In this document: piece after piece, positions 32,201-44,132 of the stretch
How positions within the stretch are numbered: the first letter of the stretch is position 1
Layout of the letters: every line of letters starts with the position of its first letter
Assembly: GCA_000787465.1 (NCBI GenBank)
Contig: JSYX01000064.1
Span: 1 to 64,000, forward strand
Length of the DNA stretch: 64,000 bases
DNA from: Thermomucor indicae-seudaticae
Taxonomy: Eukaryota > Mucoromycota > Mucoromycetes > Mucorales > Lichtheimiaceae
Reading direction: 5' to 3'
The notes under the pieces: generated by a model
Databases searched by the model: none
What the model saw: the letters and a program-made list of their open reading frames with translations, nothing else
Told to the model about the DNA's origin: nothing
Translations under genes and position numbers: made by a program

Positions 32201-35200
32201 CGGCTGATGAGATGCGTCCAGATTTTCTTTTGCGGCTGACGAAGCACATCTATTATCAGCACAACATCATGCTCCCGATATTAGCGACAAATATCGTGAC
32301 ATTGCTTTGCAGAACGCTTTCGGCGTGGAAGACAGCACCCAACTTTGTACGGCATCTTGGTGACAAGGAACAGGCTCAAGACATCATACGGACATATCTC
32401 AGCATCGCACAAGATCACTTTCAGGATGAGCGCCTCCTGTCGGCTATATGGCAAATGATAACGCTTTTAATGGAAACACAACCCAGCTTAGCAATCCTTT
32501 TCTTGGAATGTGGGGAGCAAATCATGCCAAGTCCAAAGTCGGCGGTCAAGTTACTGCAGGAACAGAAAAAGCAACAGGCAGCTGCAGATTCTGCAATCCG
32601 TGCAGCTGTGGACTTGTTGGGCCATTGGGAAAAGTTATCAATCGAAAAGCCTACAGTATTATCAAACGTTTTACGTTTCCTTGCGACCTTTTGGCAGACG
32701 GCCTTTGATCACTATGCACTTGTACAACGTGCGAGAAGCGACAGTGCGCTCTGGGATGCCTTGGGGAAGATTTTGCTGAATCCGAACCAGATCAAACCAC
32801 CAGAAAACGCAAACCTGACGTTTGAGAAGATGGACGCTTTTGGGGGAGAAGATGTCGGAGGTCTGCCACCATTGATGGTCTCAAGCGGCAATGAGGGGGT
32901 TCGTAGAGCATGCTGTCTGTATCTGAGCAAGGCTTTCGTTATGCGCATTATGGCCTTTGAAATTCACTTGACTGCTGTATCGCAGCAGAATTTATCCAGC
33001 GGCGGATCCATTAATGAAAGACTACCAGCCGGTCTCAAAAGCCAGCTCGCCAAGATCAGCGATCCGAGCAAGTTGTCTGCCATGAGGACGTCGTTTGTCA
33101 GGAACACTTACGACCCTTCCTTGGGCGAACGTGTGCGGAAGGACGCGGAGACACTACTCAACATGGTTGGCAGCTCAGATGTTTCGCGGTTACTATTTAC
33201 GGTGGGGCCCCTTGGCTTTGGAGACAACGACGCAGCGACAGAGCCTAGACAATACGGTGATTATTACATTTACGATTTACGAGTCGCTGAAGCACGGATA
33301 CAATCCTTGGTCGAAGATATATCTGTAAAATATCACGTTGAGGACCAGGAGAATACCATTGTGACGCCTGAAGTCGTGGCTATCCGTAAACTGAAGAAGG
33401 CAAGCAGCGCGTTCCTTACCGATCTCTGTTTAGCAAACCATAACTGGTCGATTGTCGATGCCCAAATGATTCTGCTACGGTCTTTCAAATCTTTCATTGA
33501 AACCTGCACTGGGCATGCTAACGACCTGATATGGCCGAACAAGACTCAAGGCTTGCGTAGTGTTGGCCTACATGACTTCCTCGTTGGGCTTGCTCAAGAC
33601 GCCCAGGGGGGAAACAGAGAAGACGGTGTAACCTTGACGACGTACAAAACAATTGTTGAGCTTGTCCGTGGTTTAACTGAGGACTGGATCGATGCTAACA
33701 AGAGCATACTGCTTGGCACAGATCAAGGGCTCAAGCGTCAGTACGCAGTTAAGACTCTGAACTTGCTGGAGCTATACTGTGGCCTTTTGAAGCGGGAGAA
33801 CTTTGCAGTGATGTCCAGCGTAAGTGGACATGTCCCTGTGGCATTCCACAGACCTTTATTGGAGGCCCTTTTACTATCCCTGCGGACACTTCGACGTATC
33901 GACGACGCCACGAGCGGTTTTCAATATCGGGAATCAGCAAAGTTGAAGGCCTGCTTAACGAGTCTGCTGGAAGTGACATGCGAGAGTTTCCAAATGCTTG
34001 TTTACAAGGCTGCCGCAATCAATGCGTCTTCTGTGGATGATTCTGTTGCTGAAGAATGCATCAAGGATATCACGGTGGTTATTGCGCTTTTGGTCGAACT
34101 CATACATCCCAGCTATCAACCTGACGCTACAAAATGGTTACCGATATTCCAACAGTTTGAGACGGTACCGACTTTGATGAAGCTCATCTATGGAGGCATT
34201 GAACTTGTTGTATCAGAAGTGGACCGGTAAGTTCGTATGAAGTTGCGAAACCGCATAGCACATTCATTAACTGTTCTTCCCTATAGGCAAGCAAATGCCA
34301 GCAATAGTCTGGAAATTTCGCCTTATGCTGAGCACGGATTCTACCTATTACTTGTGCTATCAGCTATACCAGAAGCAGCTAGCGTCTTGGTTAGCAATGG
34401 CTTAATCGACATCTTTTGCAATAACGCCTTGACGTCTCAGCTTCAACGGGGGACATTGGATCAGTTTATCAGGTTTGGAGAGCGGAGCGGTACCAATAAT
34501 CGTATCGGTTACGTCGAACGGAATCCTTTGCACACGATCTGGTGCCACATGCTTTGCGTTGTGAGCAACCTATTACGCTCGCTTGGCAGCAGTAGTCAGA
34601 CGGAAGTTTCAGACAAGGTCTTGCGCGGTGCAGTCGCGATTTTACAGGTGTATGGTCCACAAATCGACCGAGCTTTCAAGATAGCGAACGGGGTAGGAGA
34701 TTCGATACTCGGCCTTACACCCTCGGAATCATTATCGTCCTGTATGCTTGAAGAAATAGAGGGAATTAGTATGATCATGTTTGGTCTAGCAAAACGGCAA
34801 GATCGAGTCATGTCATATGCTGCAAGTCTTTTCGTCGCGTACAAGGATGTCGCGCTGGTCCTGCTGCAGAGATACCTTTATTTCTTCACACATCCCACGC
34901 ACATGCAAGCACAACTGTATCCTATAAACAATCTCGAAAGGCAACTCGCTGAGGAGTTTGTCACGCCATCAAAATCCGCATCATCATCACCACCATCTCT
35001 TCTATTTGCTAGCAGCATTTCTGAGGGCAAGACCAGTCGATTAATGGAAGTAACCATGAAGAAGACGATCCGTATACACCGCAACATTTTGGCTGCGCTG
35101 AATCTTTTGACGAATGTACGAAAGGTCATGTCTGCACCGGATATCGAATGGCCATTCGGTAATACCATTCTGCTTCCTAACTTGCGGGTCGTGGTTGGCG

Positions 35201-35559
35201 AGGCAGCATCCATTGGAACCATTATCGAAAGCACAAATGCAGCTCTTGGATTTATCAAAGAATATCACGAGAGCAAGGATGAAGGACTGCTACGAGGATT
35301 ATTAAATGTGGTTGAAGGAAGCTTGGTGCTATTGACGACGCAGACGTGCATGTGGATAGCGAAACCTGGTATTAGCGAGGATGTACGGCGAGAAATTGCA
35401 GATGATAACTTGACAGACGTCATGAACATTCTGGCTAAAGTATACTCAACGCTATCCAAATTGGATCTCCCGTTGCCATTACGAGACCAGAAAACCAGGG
35501 CTCAGCTACAAGTTGCCCGTTTATATAAGTTTCTTATGCAGCGATATTTTGTGCAATAG
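29243..35559 (+). CDS. NUP192: Scaffold nucleoporin Nup192/Nup205 family
   Basis: Three exons (29243-29283, 29340-34226, 34287-35559) give 2066 residues, in the size range of inner-ring scaffold nucleoporins of the Nup192/Nup205/Nup186 family. The protein is almost entirely alpha-helical in appearance, with no membrane segment and no FG repeats. Typical N-terminal features are seen (FRKLFDTLER near the start, then DDKDYKLSEDESLLMRV and GRILEQLKSL), and the C-terminal exon reads AEHGFYLLLVLSAIPEAASV and LAALNLLTNVRKV-like helices. Both introns are GT-AG; the second lies just before ANASNSLEI. It helps build the inner ring of the nuclear pore with Nup188/Nic96. The single exon of 4.9 kb is exceptional here. 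Assignment rests on size, fold type and N-terminal similarity, so Nup188 is a less likely alternative. Confidence 0.85.
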
Positions 35560-35708
35560 TAAAATGTAAAAATGCCTTTGCAAATACAGATCATTTACCC
35601 TTTTTTTGCTTGATTGAAAATACAATATTAAGTGTAGACAAGGGGTGTCCAAAAAGAGAGCAGTAGGGATCTTCTAAAGAGATATTATTATGTATGTCTA
35701 TGTACACA

Positions 35709-36677
35709 TTAATGATAATCTTTTGAAAGGAACCATTTAAAGTATTCGTAGACGCTCCAGCTGATGGCGGTACTTGGGATGTGCGTCAGTACCCTTGGCT
35801 TGAATCCACGAAAGAAGCCTTGGTAACCGTGCCGTTCGCCAATGATTTTGGCTGCATCCCAAAAGCCCTTTGCATGGCGTACCTGCGGATCATTTGAGCT
35901 TCCCCGTGTCTGGAGTAAAGTTTTGATGACATCGAGAGGTGTTGTGACCGATGAAGCGATGGCACCAGCCAGCGCGCCTGCGGCCACGTGTGTTTTTGGA
36001 TTATAAGTATTGGATGGATTAAGAACGGACTGAAGATAATCGTAAGTCGCAAACTGGACGGACTGAAAGGGGATGGACATGATGAGCGTTGTCGGCAAAG
36101 AGATGTAGAATGCCTTTAAGCCCTCGGCTGCGTAGACCTTGCGCGCGCATTCATGGATACTCGTAAACGTCGAATCCCTTAACTGCATCCGTTGCTTGAT
36201 CACTGAAAAGTTTCATTAAATTGGTTGGCAGGCTGTTTCCACGGTGAACGTACCGTCAAACGGGGTCATAAAGGTATCGTGAACTAGCGTCGCGCAGGCA
36301 CCAGCCCCACCCGAGGCCAAGAGTGAATGGTGATCCGATAAAACGGGTTTCAGGTATTCAAAAGTCGTAAAATAAAGTGCGTGAGCCGGTCCGGCACCAA
36401 GAACCACGGAATAAACGCCTCGCCAAAGTCGGCCCGGCTTTATTGTTGTTGTTGTTGTTGTTGTAATGACTTGCATTCGTGTCTATTCTTTTTATACGAA
36501 TTAGGACCTTCACTACAACAACAACAACCGCAATGAAGGAGTATTTGCCTTGATGCTGTCGATGGGATACATTAAGCAATGTTCACCGATACCAGCGAAC
36601 GCGCCAGCAATGGCGTTTTGGGTCGTTGTCGAGTTTGCCCCGAGCGATTCATATTCATATCCCTCCTCCTTTTGCAT
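35709..36677 (-). CDS. Mitoferrin (Mrs3/Mrs4, SLC25A37/28) mitochondrial iron carrier
   Basis: Three exons (36549-36677, 36254-36482, 35709-36202) give 283 residues with three mitochondrial carrier repeats: PIDSIKTRMQ, TPFDVIKQRMQL and TPLDVIKTLLQTRG. GIGEHCLMYPIDSIK, GAGPAHALYF and IPFQSVQFATYDYLQ are diagnostic of mitoferrins, which move iron into the matrix for heme and Fe-S synthesis. The first intron (36483-36548) has a GC donor (AAG|GCAAAT); no in-frame GT alternative works. Right after it the matrix loop of repeat 1 is unusually short and contains seven consecutive Thr codons (ACA repeat) in place of the usual helix. The gene converges on NUP192. Confidence 0.92.
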
Positions 36678-37304
36678 TTAATGTAACGAATTGGGAAAAA
36701 AAAAGAGTCGAGAGTGAGGAATGCGTGGGAAAGGGAAATGGATTCGCTTTCTCACTCTCTCACACACACGCTTCTCCTCACTATCAACTCCATTGTATTT
36801 TTTGGACCATGACAAGCCACGAAGCTAGTCGGCATAAACGTTCAACCGTCGATCGCCTAACAATAACCGCGCCCATCATTCCCATGATATACCCTACTTG
36901 TCGCACCTTTTCCAATCATGTGCAACATTGTATGGCTGTTTTGTGTAGAAAGAAAAAAAGGCCATGTTAAGGCCAAAGTCATCCTGAACAGCATGCAGAA
37001 GAAAAGCATCCTTTGGATGCTTGTTTATCTCGGTTTATGTTTCTCTTGAGATGTGACCCTCAATTATCCGTGAGTTTGAATGACGTCCAAGGTCTTGACC
37101 TTTCTATAGCTTCCATATAAGATATTAGCGACAATGATCTTTTTCCGTATTTGCTGGCTCATAACTGCCATTCTAAAGCTGGACCCGCGCAAAGGACCCA
37201 GCTGTCATGCATCTTGACCGGCTATGTTCCCGTAAACTCTCTTTTATATAGAGACGCCACAGACCAAGTAAGGGACTTTACTTTCTGTCTCTGTTACAAA
37301 AAAC
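36678..37304. other. Intergenic, start of the decaying island
   Basis: Promoter side of the mitoferrin gene, followed by sequence that may continue the exonuclease-like pseudogene. At about 37205-37300 a plus frame reads LTGYVPVNSLLYRDATDQV, which resembles the LLGYGCRTVIFQLD region of the exonuclease-like gene at 51276-52832, but the match is weak. Confidence 0.3.
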
Positions 37305-37757
37305 ATGCCTTTGGCAAGCGTCTTCCGCCTCCAGGACGTGATTGAGCCCGTTGGCCAATGTCGTATTTTTTCATTTTTTTGAGCAAGACGACCGCTGTCA
37401 AGATCACAGAGCGCTCTGCAAGGCTTGCAGACGCCGTGATCGTATCGTTGTCTACGGATAAACGACTTTCACGTAGGTGTTTCTTTCTTGACATTGCATC
37501 GTAAAATCAAGAAAGCTTGACGAAAATATATAATATACCCCTTGCAGCAGAAAGCTTTTGCTTCGTTTCCTCCTTGACACACACACGATAGTTTGGCCGT
37601 TGCCAACTCGCGACAACGAAAGATTTGTGGTGATGAGAAGTTCGCCACAGTGATAAAGCCGCTGGCTTTGGATCATAGTGTCGTTGCCTGCCACCTTCCC
37701 CGAACAACGGTGTTCGTGAATTGGTTTTCCCTCTCTCAACTTCCCCCTTTTGCGTAA
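37305..37757 (+). pseudogene. Pseudogene fragment of the Exo1-like family (copy 1)
   Basis: Frame 37305-37380 reads PLASVFRLQDVIEPVGQCRI, matching PLVRAHFLQEVVDPVKQQRV in exon 4 of the exonuclease-like gene at 51276-52832. A one-base shift in a T run then gives SKTTAVKITER and VSLSTDK, matching AIAVKVTER and VSLSSEN of the same exon, up to a GT donor at 37473. Downstream, 37605-37660 reads RQRKICGDEKFATVIK, matching the KKRKFADEN nuclear-signal block of exon 5. Order, strand and exon border are kept, so this is a genomic duplicate, not a retrocopy. The nuclease core is missing and frames are broken, so it is not functional as read. Confidence 0.6.
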
Positions 37758-38077
37758 CCATTTGGCTTTCTGAAACTCCCTTCCTCTGGCATATATTACT
37801 TAATACAAGCAAAAACGTACAACATCCGACTTCTTTCAAAGTGCTGTCGCTTTTTGAAGGTTGGCAAAGACCAGTGTGAAATAAAAGGTGGATTTGTAAT
37901 CGTAATGAAGGAGGAAATTCAAAAAAGGAACCGCTCTCTCGGCTGCAAACGCATCGCGGAGGCGGGATGATCCCCCTTTTTGGAAACGGCGAAAAAAATT
38001 GGCTCCTCGATATAAATTAGGTCCTTTTCCCTCTTCGAACTTTGTATTCCTTTCTTCCCATTTTCACAACAACCATC

Positions 38078-38671
38078 ATGGTTAGCGCCAAGACATTCAC
38101 CAGAGCCGTGATTTTCGCCCTTTTGTTGGTCTGCATCTATGACTGTGTTTCGTTCATACGCCAAAGCAGACAAGACACGGGCGCCATACACTCCACCACC
38201 ACCAGCACCCGCTTCCTCAGGCCCACCTCCACCTCCGACCCCGGCAACGCCCGAACTCGCCGTCCTTCCGCCGTCACCTGGAAAAGCAATCCAAGGTAAG
38301 AGTCTGTAAGGGGATGGCTGGCGGAAAGCAAAATTGCAAAGGAGACTAAACATATCTCTTTTTGTTCTCCCCTAGAGCTGACCAGGCAGCTTAAAACATG
38401 TACCGAGGAAAAGCAGGACATGTTGGCTCGCATGTCGAAGCTGACACGCGAGTTGGAACAAAACAAGCAGCAAGTTGTGGAGCTGAGAAGAAGGCGCGAA
38501 GAAGCCTTTATGGCTGTCAAAGAACGCGACGAACAAATTTCGTTGCTTGAGCAGCAGCTGGCGGGTTTACAAGTCCAGCTCCGGTCCAGCGCCAACGCCC
38601 AAAAGCGTCTATCTGCCGAGATAGCTCGTCTGCGGCATCAGTTGAAGAACGAGGAGTCGGACTGGGACTAA
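38078..38671 (+). CDS. Small membrane-anchored coiled-coil protein, unit 1 of tandem family
   Basis: Two exons (38078-38295, 38386-38671) give 167 residues. Residues 1-30 form a signal anchor (FTRAVIFALLLVCIYDCVSF), followed by a Ser/Thr/Pro-rich linker and a C-terminal coiled coil of about 95 residues (ELEQNKQQVVELRRRREEAF, VKERDEQISLLEQQLAGLQV). Relative to unit 2 the linker has one extra base, so the ancestral acceptor at 38375 would lead to an early stop. Using the AG at 38384-38385 restores the coiled-coil frame. I recognise no family. It is probably an endomembrane protein facing the coil to one side; orientation is not determinable. Confidence 0.6.
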
Positions 38672-40459
38672 GAGCAGTTCCCACATTTCTTTTTTGTTTT
38701 TATAAATATCAATGCATTTCCCCTTCCCCCTTCCCCCTTTCATGAATAATTCCTATATCAGTGCCTTCCCTTTATAAGTTTACGAGTTACAGTCGCGACT
38801 CTTGCCCCTTATAGTGCTTTGTTCTGGAGACCTTGGTCGTACGACTTATCCAGATCATATAAGCTCTTATCTGAGTCAGTCTTCGAAAGTTGACGTTGAA
38901 AATGGTGAGCGGACGAAAGCTGATTCTTATACATGCGAGGATGTCTGCCCGATATAGCGCCCTGTCCAAGGAATTCTGACATCCCCGAACGAGATGAGGC
39001 GAGGCGACTATTGGGGTAAACCCCTTGTTCTTTATTTCCCCTCAGTGTTTCAAAACCATGGTACCGTGCGAGTCTCACAGTACACAACAAACCGTCACAA
39101 TAGCAGGAATCGACTCCATAACACCGTTGGCACCCCTTATCCTGATTCACTCCAGCTGTCTACTATGTCGGTTTTCCTGAGTTAACACTTGCACATATCC
39201 TCTCTCTGATAAGGGAAGCAAATATCAGCAGTCGTCGCGGGAAGGTAATTTGCGATATATGCAACAGCAATCCTGAAACAATGCAGTACACGCTTGCTTT
39301 AGTGATCACCCTAGGAAGACCAAGAAGTGGTTACTCGTAAAATTATCACTGCCGTGAGCGCTCGGTTCAGTGGATGATCGCCCGGAGAATGCGAAAAAGT
39401 GATCCTTAAATTGTATTTGAGTGCAACTTACATGTCTGAACTATGTCCATTGCTTTTGCGTGCATTTTAGCACTCCTGGATCAATCCCCATGTTGGAAAA
39501 AGACGTATATTACGCTTAGCTATCATAAATCCTCCGTGATTTTGTAAGGAAGTAATTGTATGAATTTAGAGAAAGGTATTGGCTTCTCTCCGCAGACCAA
39601 TATGCCTGAGAGGCATCATTAACTGAGACAGCAGAAAGCGCGATACAACTCCTCTTAGACATTCTGGGCGGTAAACTGCGTAAACCGCGCATAACGGGTT
39701 ATGGCGTGGTGAAGCAGGTTCACATCACAATTACGGAAAATTTGAGGCTTACTCGTAGTAACGTAAAAAACGTAAATCCAGGATACCGTGGATGCGGTTC
39801 GAAGGTGTTGGCAGCAAGACAGAGAAGTGTAAATAATCGTACAAAGATTTCATCTACTGCATGCTCATTAGTTATACATCGTTAGCGTACATGGTGTTTG
39901 GCAGTTTCCGCAGCGGCAAAGATTCACGTTAATAGCCACTAGGCAAACATTACACGAAGACAAAGGCGCCCTGAGGTTCTCTGACATAATCTAAATGGTG
40001 GTTGTCCAAATGCTGGCATCATCCCCTGGAGCCCGAGAGTACTTGAAATCTAGATATGTCAGTTATGTTCGGAAACAGTGAAACAGGGAAGATTCAAAGA
40101 GTCGAAACACCCAAATAAGTCAGAAATGAAGCCCTGGTTAGCTTTCTGTTTAATTATATAAGAGCAGAAAGTGTTCACTAATCACTAAACGAGTACAGTG
40201 ATCTTTCCTGCTTACATACTTGAGGAGGGCAAAAACTGAACTCTGATTCGAAATACCATTAAATCGAACATCACTCAATCGAGCATAGAAACATTCAACG
40301 TCTACTGAACCGTTTGAGGAAGTGCTTACGCACAAAGGAAACGAGAGGCAGGATATCACGTTATATGCAAGGGAGAGGCTTGGTGCTTTTCAAATAAATT
40401 GGACTCTTTTCCCTCTTCAAACCCGATATTTCTTTCTGCCCATTTCCGCTACCACCACC
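38672..40459. other. Spacer between coiled-coil units 1 and 2
   Basis: The first 400 bases are the duplicated 3' flank. The remainder (about 39190-40189) is AT-rich, without a gene. Duplicated 5' flank of unit 2 begins near 40190. Confidence 0.5.
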
Positions 40460-41057
40460 ATGGTTAACGCAAAAACTTTTAACAAAGCCTTGATTCTCGT
40501 CCTTTTGTTGTCATGTGTATATGACTTTGTTTCCTTTCTGAAGCAGGTAGACAGAAGACGGCCGCCCTCCCCTACTCCCACACCAGCACCCGTTCCTTCC
40601 GGCCCACCTCCACCGCCGTCTCCTATTTCTCCTGTCCTTCCCGTTCCTCTGCCGTCGCCAGTTGAACCACCAGCCCTAGAAGGTAATAGTCTGCAAGGGG
40701 GTCGCTGAGGGAAAGCGAAGTGGAAAAGCGACCTAATGATGTCCGTGATTGTCTTATGCAGAGCTCTCCAGGCGGCTGAGAATATGCACAGAGGATAAAG
40801 ATGAGATGTCAGCACGCCTGTCGAATATGACACGCGAACTGGAACGAAGCAGGAAGCAAGTTGCGAACCTGCAACGCCAACGTGAGAAAGCGTTTATGGC
40901 GGTGAAAGAACGCGATGAACGAGTTTCTTTTCTCTAGCAAGAGCTTGGAGCTTTACGGGTCCAGCTCCGGCACAGCGCCACGACCCAGAGGCGTCTATCG
41001 GCCGAAATAGCCCGTCTTCGGCAACAGTTGAAGTACCATGAGTCGGATTTCGACTGA
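40460..41057 (+). pseudogene. Coiled-coil family unit 2, nonsense mutation in the coil
   Basis: Exons 40460-40682 and 40762-41057 match unit 1. The anchor reads FNKALILVLLLSCVYDFVSF, and the linker is strongly Pro-rich (GPPPPPSPISPVLPVPLPSP). The coil is intact to DERVSFL, then TAG at 40935-40937 replaces the GAG found in unit 1. After the stop the same frame continues QELGALRVQLRHS to TGA at 41055-41057. It is either a recent pseudogene or encodes a truncated protein of about 132 residues. Confidence 0.65.
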
Positions 41058-41962
41058 TAGCAGCTCTAATATTTCTTTTTTATTGTTATCATCATCAGTG
41101 CAGTTCCCTTTTCCTTTTCTATTGTTATGAATATCAGTACAGCTCCCCTTTCCCCTTGTTTTGAATATAAATTACAATCGGAGCTCTTGCCCCCTCATAT
41201 TACTTTGGTCTGCAGACTCTAGTCACGACCTACCCAGAACATATCTCTTACCTGGGTCAGTCAGGGAAGGATTGATGTTGGAGCCGATAGAGTCGATCAC
41301 AGCTGATTCTGATACGTGCAAGGATGTCTGCCCATATAGCGCCTTTTTCAAGGAATTCCGTTATTCCAAGAGGAGACTAGAGGAGACGAGTAGATTATTG
41401 AAAAAATTTGTTGTGTTTTATTTCCTCTCCTGAGCGTTTCAAAACCATATGACCTCGTGCGACTCTCACAGTGATCTTTCCTGTATGCAGACCTGTGGAG
41501 GGTACAAAGTGATCATTAAATCGGAATAATATTAAATCGATCACCACTAAATTGAGCATATACTGTACTCCGTAGAAACATTATCCTCGGTAATTTGATG
41601 ACTGCATAACGAGATAAGTGCAGATTCTGCCAAAATATACGGAAAAAGCTATCATCAAATAGAACGAAAGCCAACAGGGATGTCAGTGCACTCTTTCCAA
41701 ATTTAGGGGACGCAACACTGAGGTGCAAAATGAGCTCCCGTTGTACTCAAACTTTCACTTACAGCTTCAATGTATACCGAAACCTTGGAGGGAATGCTTA
41801 ATAAGAAATGAAGCTGAATGCAGGATATCTTGTTATCTTCAAGGAGAGAAATGTCTCTGTTTTGGAAAAGGCGACAAAACACGTGGCGCCCTTCAAATAA
41901 ATTGTATCCTATTCCCTCTTTGAACTCGATATTCCTTTCTTCTGTTTGTATTCTGCCCTATC
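41058..41962. other. Spacer between coiled-coil units 2 and 3
   Basis: Holds the duplicated 3' flank of unit 2 and the duplicated 5' flank of unit 3. No independent gene. Confidence 0.5.
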
Positions 41963-42340
41963 ATGACCGACATCGGGATGTTCTTCAAAGTCTTTCTCTT
42001 GGGCCTTTTTGTCTTTTTTATCTTCAATTTATATCTTTGATACGTAAAACAAACCAAAGACGCGGACAAGTTTAACTTGTGAGTTTATTTCTATGTCTCG
42101 TTCTTGCATAAAATACTGACAAAGCGAGAAAATAGGTCGATGGGATTGACAGAGCCTTTCGATGTCATATTGATGACAGACCGTCTCCTCCGCTGCCGCC
42201 AGCACCTTTTTCGCTGGCCCACTTCCACCTCCATCTCCTGTCCCCGCTCTTCCTGCCGTGCCTCCACCATCACCTGCCGAAACACAATCGGAAGTGTACA
42301 TCCTTGGTAAAAGTCTTCAAGGAGTTCGCTGAGTGAAAGT
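41963..42340 (+). pseudogene. Coiled-coil family unit 3, heavily decayed
   Basis: ATG at 41963 opens a 25-codon anchor (FFKVFLLGLFVFFIFNLYL) ending at TGA 42038-42040. The Pro-rich linker is recognisable at about 42200-42300 (CCAGCACC, GGCCCACTTCCACCTCC), followed by the donor region and GTTCGCTGAG also seen in unit 2. The coiled-coil exon is not recognisable. The most decayed of the three units. Confidence 0.55.
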
Positions 42341-42360
42341 AAAATCTAGAAAGGGACTAA

Positions 42361-44132
42361 GCATATGTCTGTTCGCTTCCGTTAGATGTACATCCACCTT
42401 CCGCTCGTGGCATTGTAAGCTTTTTTCTCTTGTATCTTTCCTTGGTTCATCTCATTTATGCATGCGTCTTGCAGGTCAATACGGACCCGCAAGGTTTTGT
42501 CGCTTCCGGGGACGAAATTGCTGACATCACGAAACGGTAGAGTCGGCAGCGCCGAGTGTACAATTTGATAAAATGGTTCCTTCTTTTTTTCATAGCTTAT
42601 TAGTTTAGTATCCAGTAGTATGTTTGTATATCTTTATCTTCAGTAGTGCCTAGCATTAAACTCGGTTTAGTAGTAGTCAAAAGGCTCAACTTTACATTTT
42701 CGGGTTTGTCCACAGTTTGCTTAAGCAGCAGCTATTTAGGCACATATAGAATATGATTTGACGTCTGTCTTTTCTACTGAAGTCTCAAGTCTTTGCTTAT
42801 TCGGACTTGTTATTAATTCCCTTGCCTTTACGTAAAAATAGAAAGAAAAATATAAAGAGAAATTAAGTTTAATACAAACTCGGAGGGAAGGCACTTAATA
42901 CTCTGCCCACTATTTTTACTGTCGCGGGATATTCATTTATGGACATGATTCGGCAGGTGGAAGATTACCGTATCATCTGTAACTGACAAGTCTCCTAAAC
43001 TGTCAGCCTCAGCCGGGCACTCGCTGCATAGTCTAGGCGATGTTGCGCTTTGGATAAAAGCTATGCCGAAAAACCTAACGGGCGGACGGACAGACAGACA
43101 GGCAGGCAGGGCAAATAGTAAAGGCATCCTTTTTACATTCTGCATAGAACGCCCAGAAATGGGATCATGCTATGGGAACGGAGGGGAATCAAGATAGATC
43201 TGCTGTTTTGCTAAGAAATTCCAGGAAGTAGAAAGAAATAATCCAGTTAGCGCCAATTATGCGACTGTCATGAATTCCGGAATGGAAACGCTCTAGGGTC
43301 GGGATAGCCAATTATTTCAACATGTCTTGACTCTTTCAATCTCCCCCTTAACTGGTCTCACCAGGAACGACGATTTGACGTGCATATATCGCTGTATTCG
43401 TCGGCGTTGCCTGCTGGCAAGGGACAATGAACGTCCCTCGCAACAATGTTCACTTATTCAAGCATTCGCGTACATTAATCAGGATTATATTTTTTAGAAA
43501 AAACGGCTCGTTCCTTGCAACATACACCTGCAACAACAACTATAAATTTATATGCGGGGTCACTGTTGTTGATTCGGCCTCCACAAACACCGGTAAACTA
43601 GTTTTTAAAAGTATCGAAAGTCCATATATACAAGCGATTATTGGTAAATGAATATAAGTGCAAGCAATCTACAACGAAATGTCGAAACGGGTATATACAA
43701 AAAATACTAGGATATCTACAACGAGAAATGTGAAAACAATTATTTAGAAAACACGATAGATGCAGAACATATGCAATTGTCTATGTAAGAACGATTTGAG
43801 GGTTTAAAAGTATATATGGAATAGAGGTCTAGCGAAAATAATACAACCTAAAGTTTTATTGTAATTCAGGTCAGGCCTTTTCTCCATCATTTTGTGATTA
43901 AGATTGTCATGGTTTTCAACTTACCGGAACACGTTATGGGACTTTTTGGAATATCTCTTCTTAACGGAATAAGTATTTATCTACTGGACACCCCTGGTCG
44001 TCTAAACCCAACAGCACTGCCATGACTGTGGATTAATAACACATGTTAATGTACGTCTTCCACTTTGCGAATCGCACATGACTAAGCTGTTCGAGATGAT
44101 GGAGCCTGGCCAAAACCAGCGAGGTTGTGGTC
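42361..44132. other. AT-rich intergenic region with a microsatellite
   Basis: No gene. A GACA/GGCA simple repeat lies at 43081-43111. The region is AT-rich with short frames only. Confidence 0.45.

Larger units (their letters stand above)
37990..42360 (+). repeat. Three-unit tandem duplication carrying the coiled-coil gene family
   Basis: Units lie at about 37990-39100, 40190-41465 and 41468-42360. Each unit has the same 5' flank (a TATAAAT/AAATAAATTG element, then CCTCTTCRAAC and a TATTCCTTTCTTC-like tract) about 60-70 bp before the ATG. Units 1 and 2 also share about 400 bp of 3' flank (for example GGATGTCTGCCC, TATAGCGCC, CAAGGAATTC, TTTCAAAACCAT). Units 2 and 3 share a block about 130-270 bp further upstream (CAGTGATCTTTCCTG ... 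CATTAAATCG ... GAGCATA). The order of conservation shows repeated duplication followed by decay. Confidence 0.7.

Noticed and set aside
40185..40320. Terminal inverted repeat of a mariner-type element (CAGTGATC ... TTAAATCG words)
   Set aside because: The block recurs at 41470-41560 as a direct repeat within the tandem units, with no inverted partner found.
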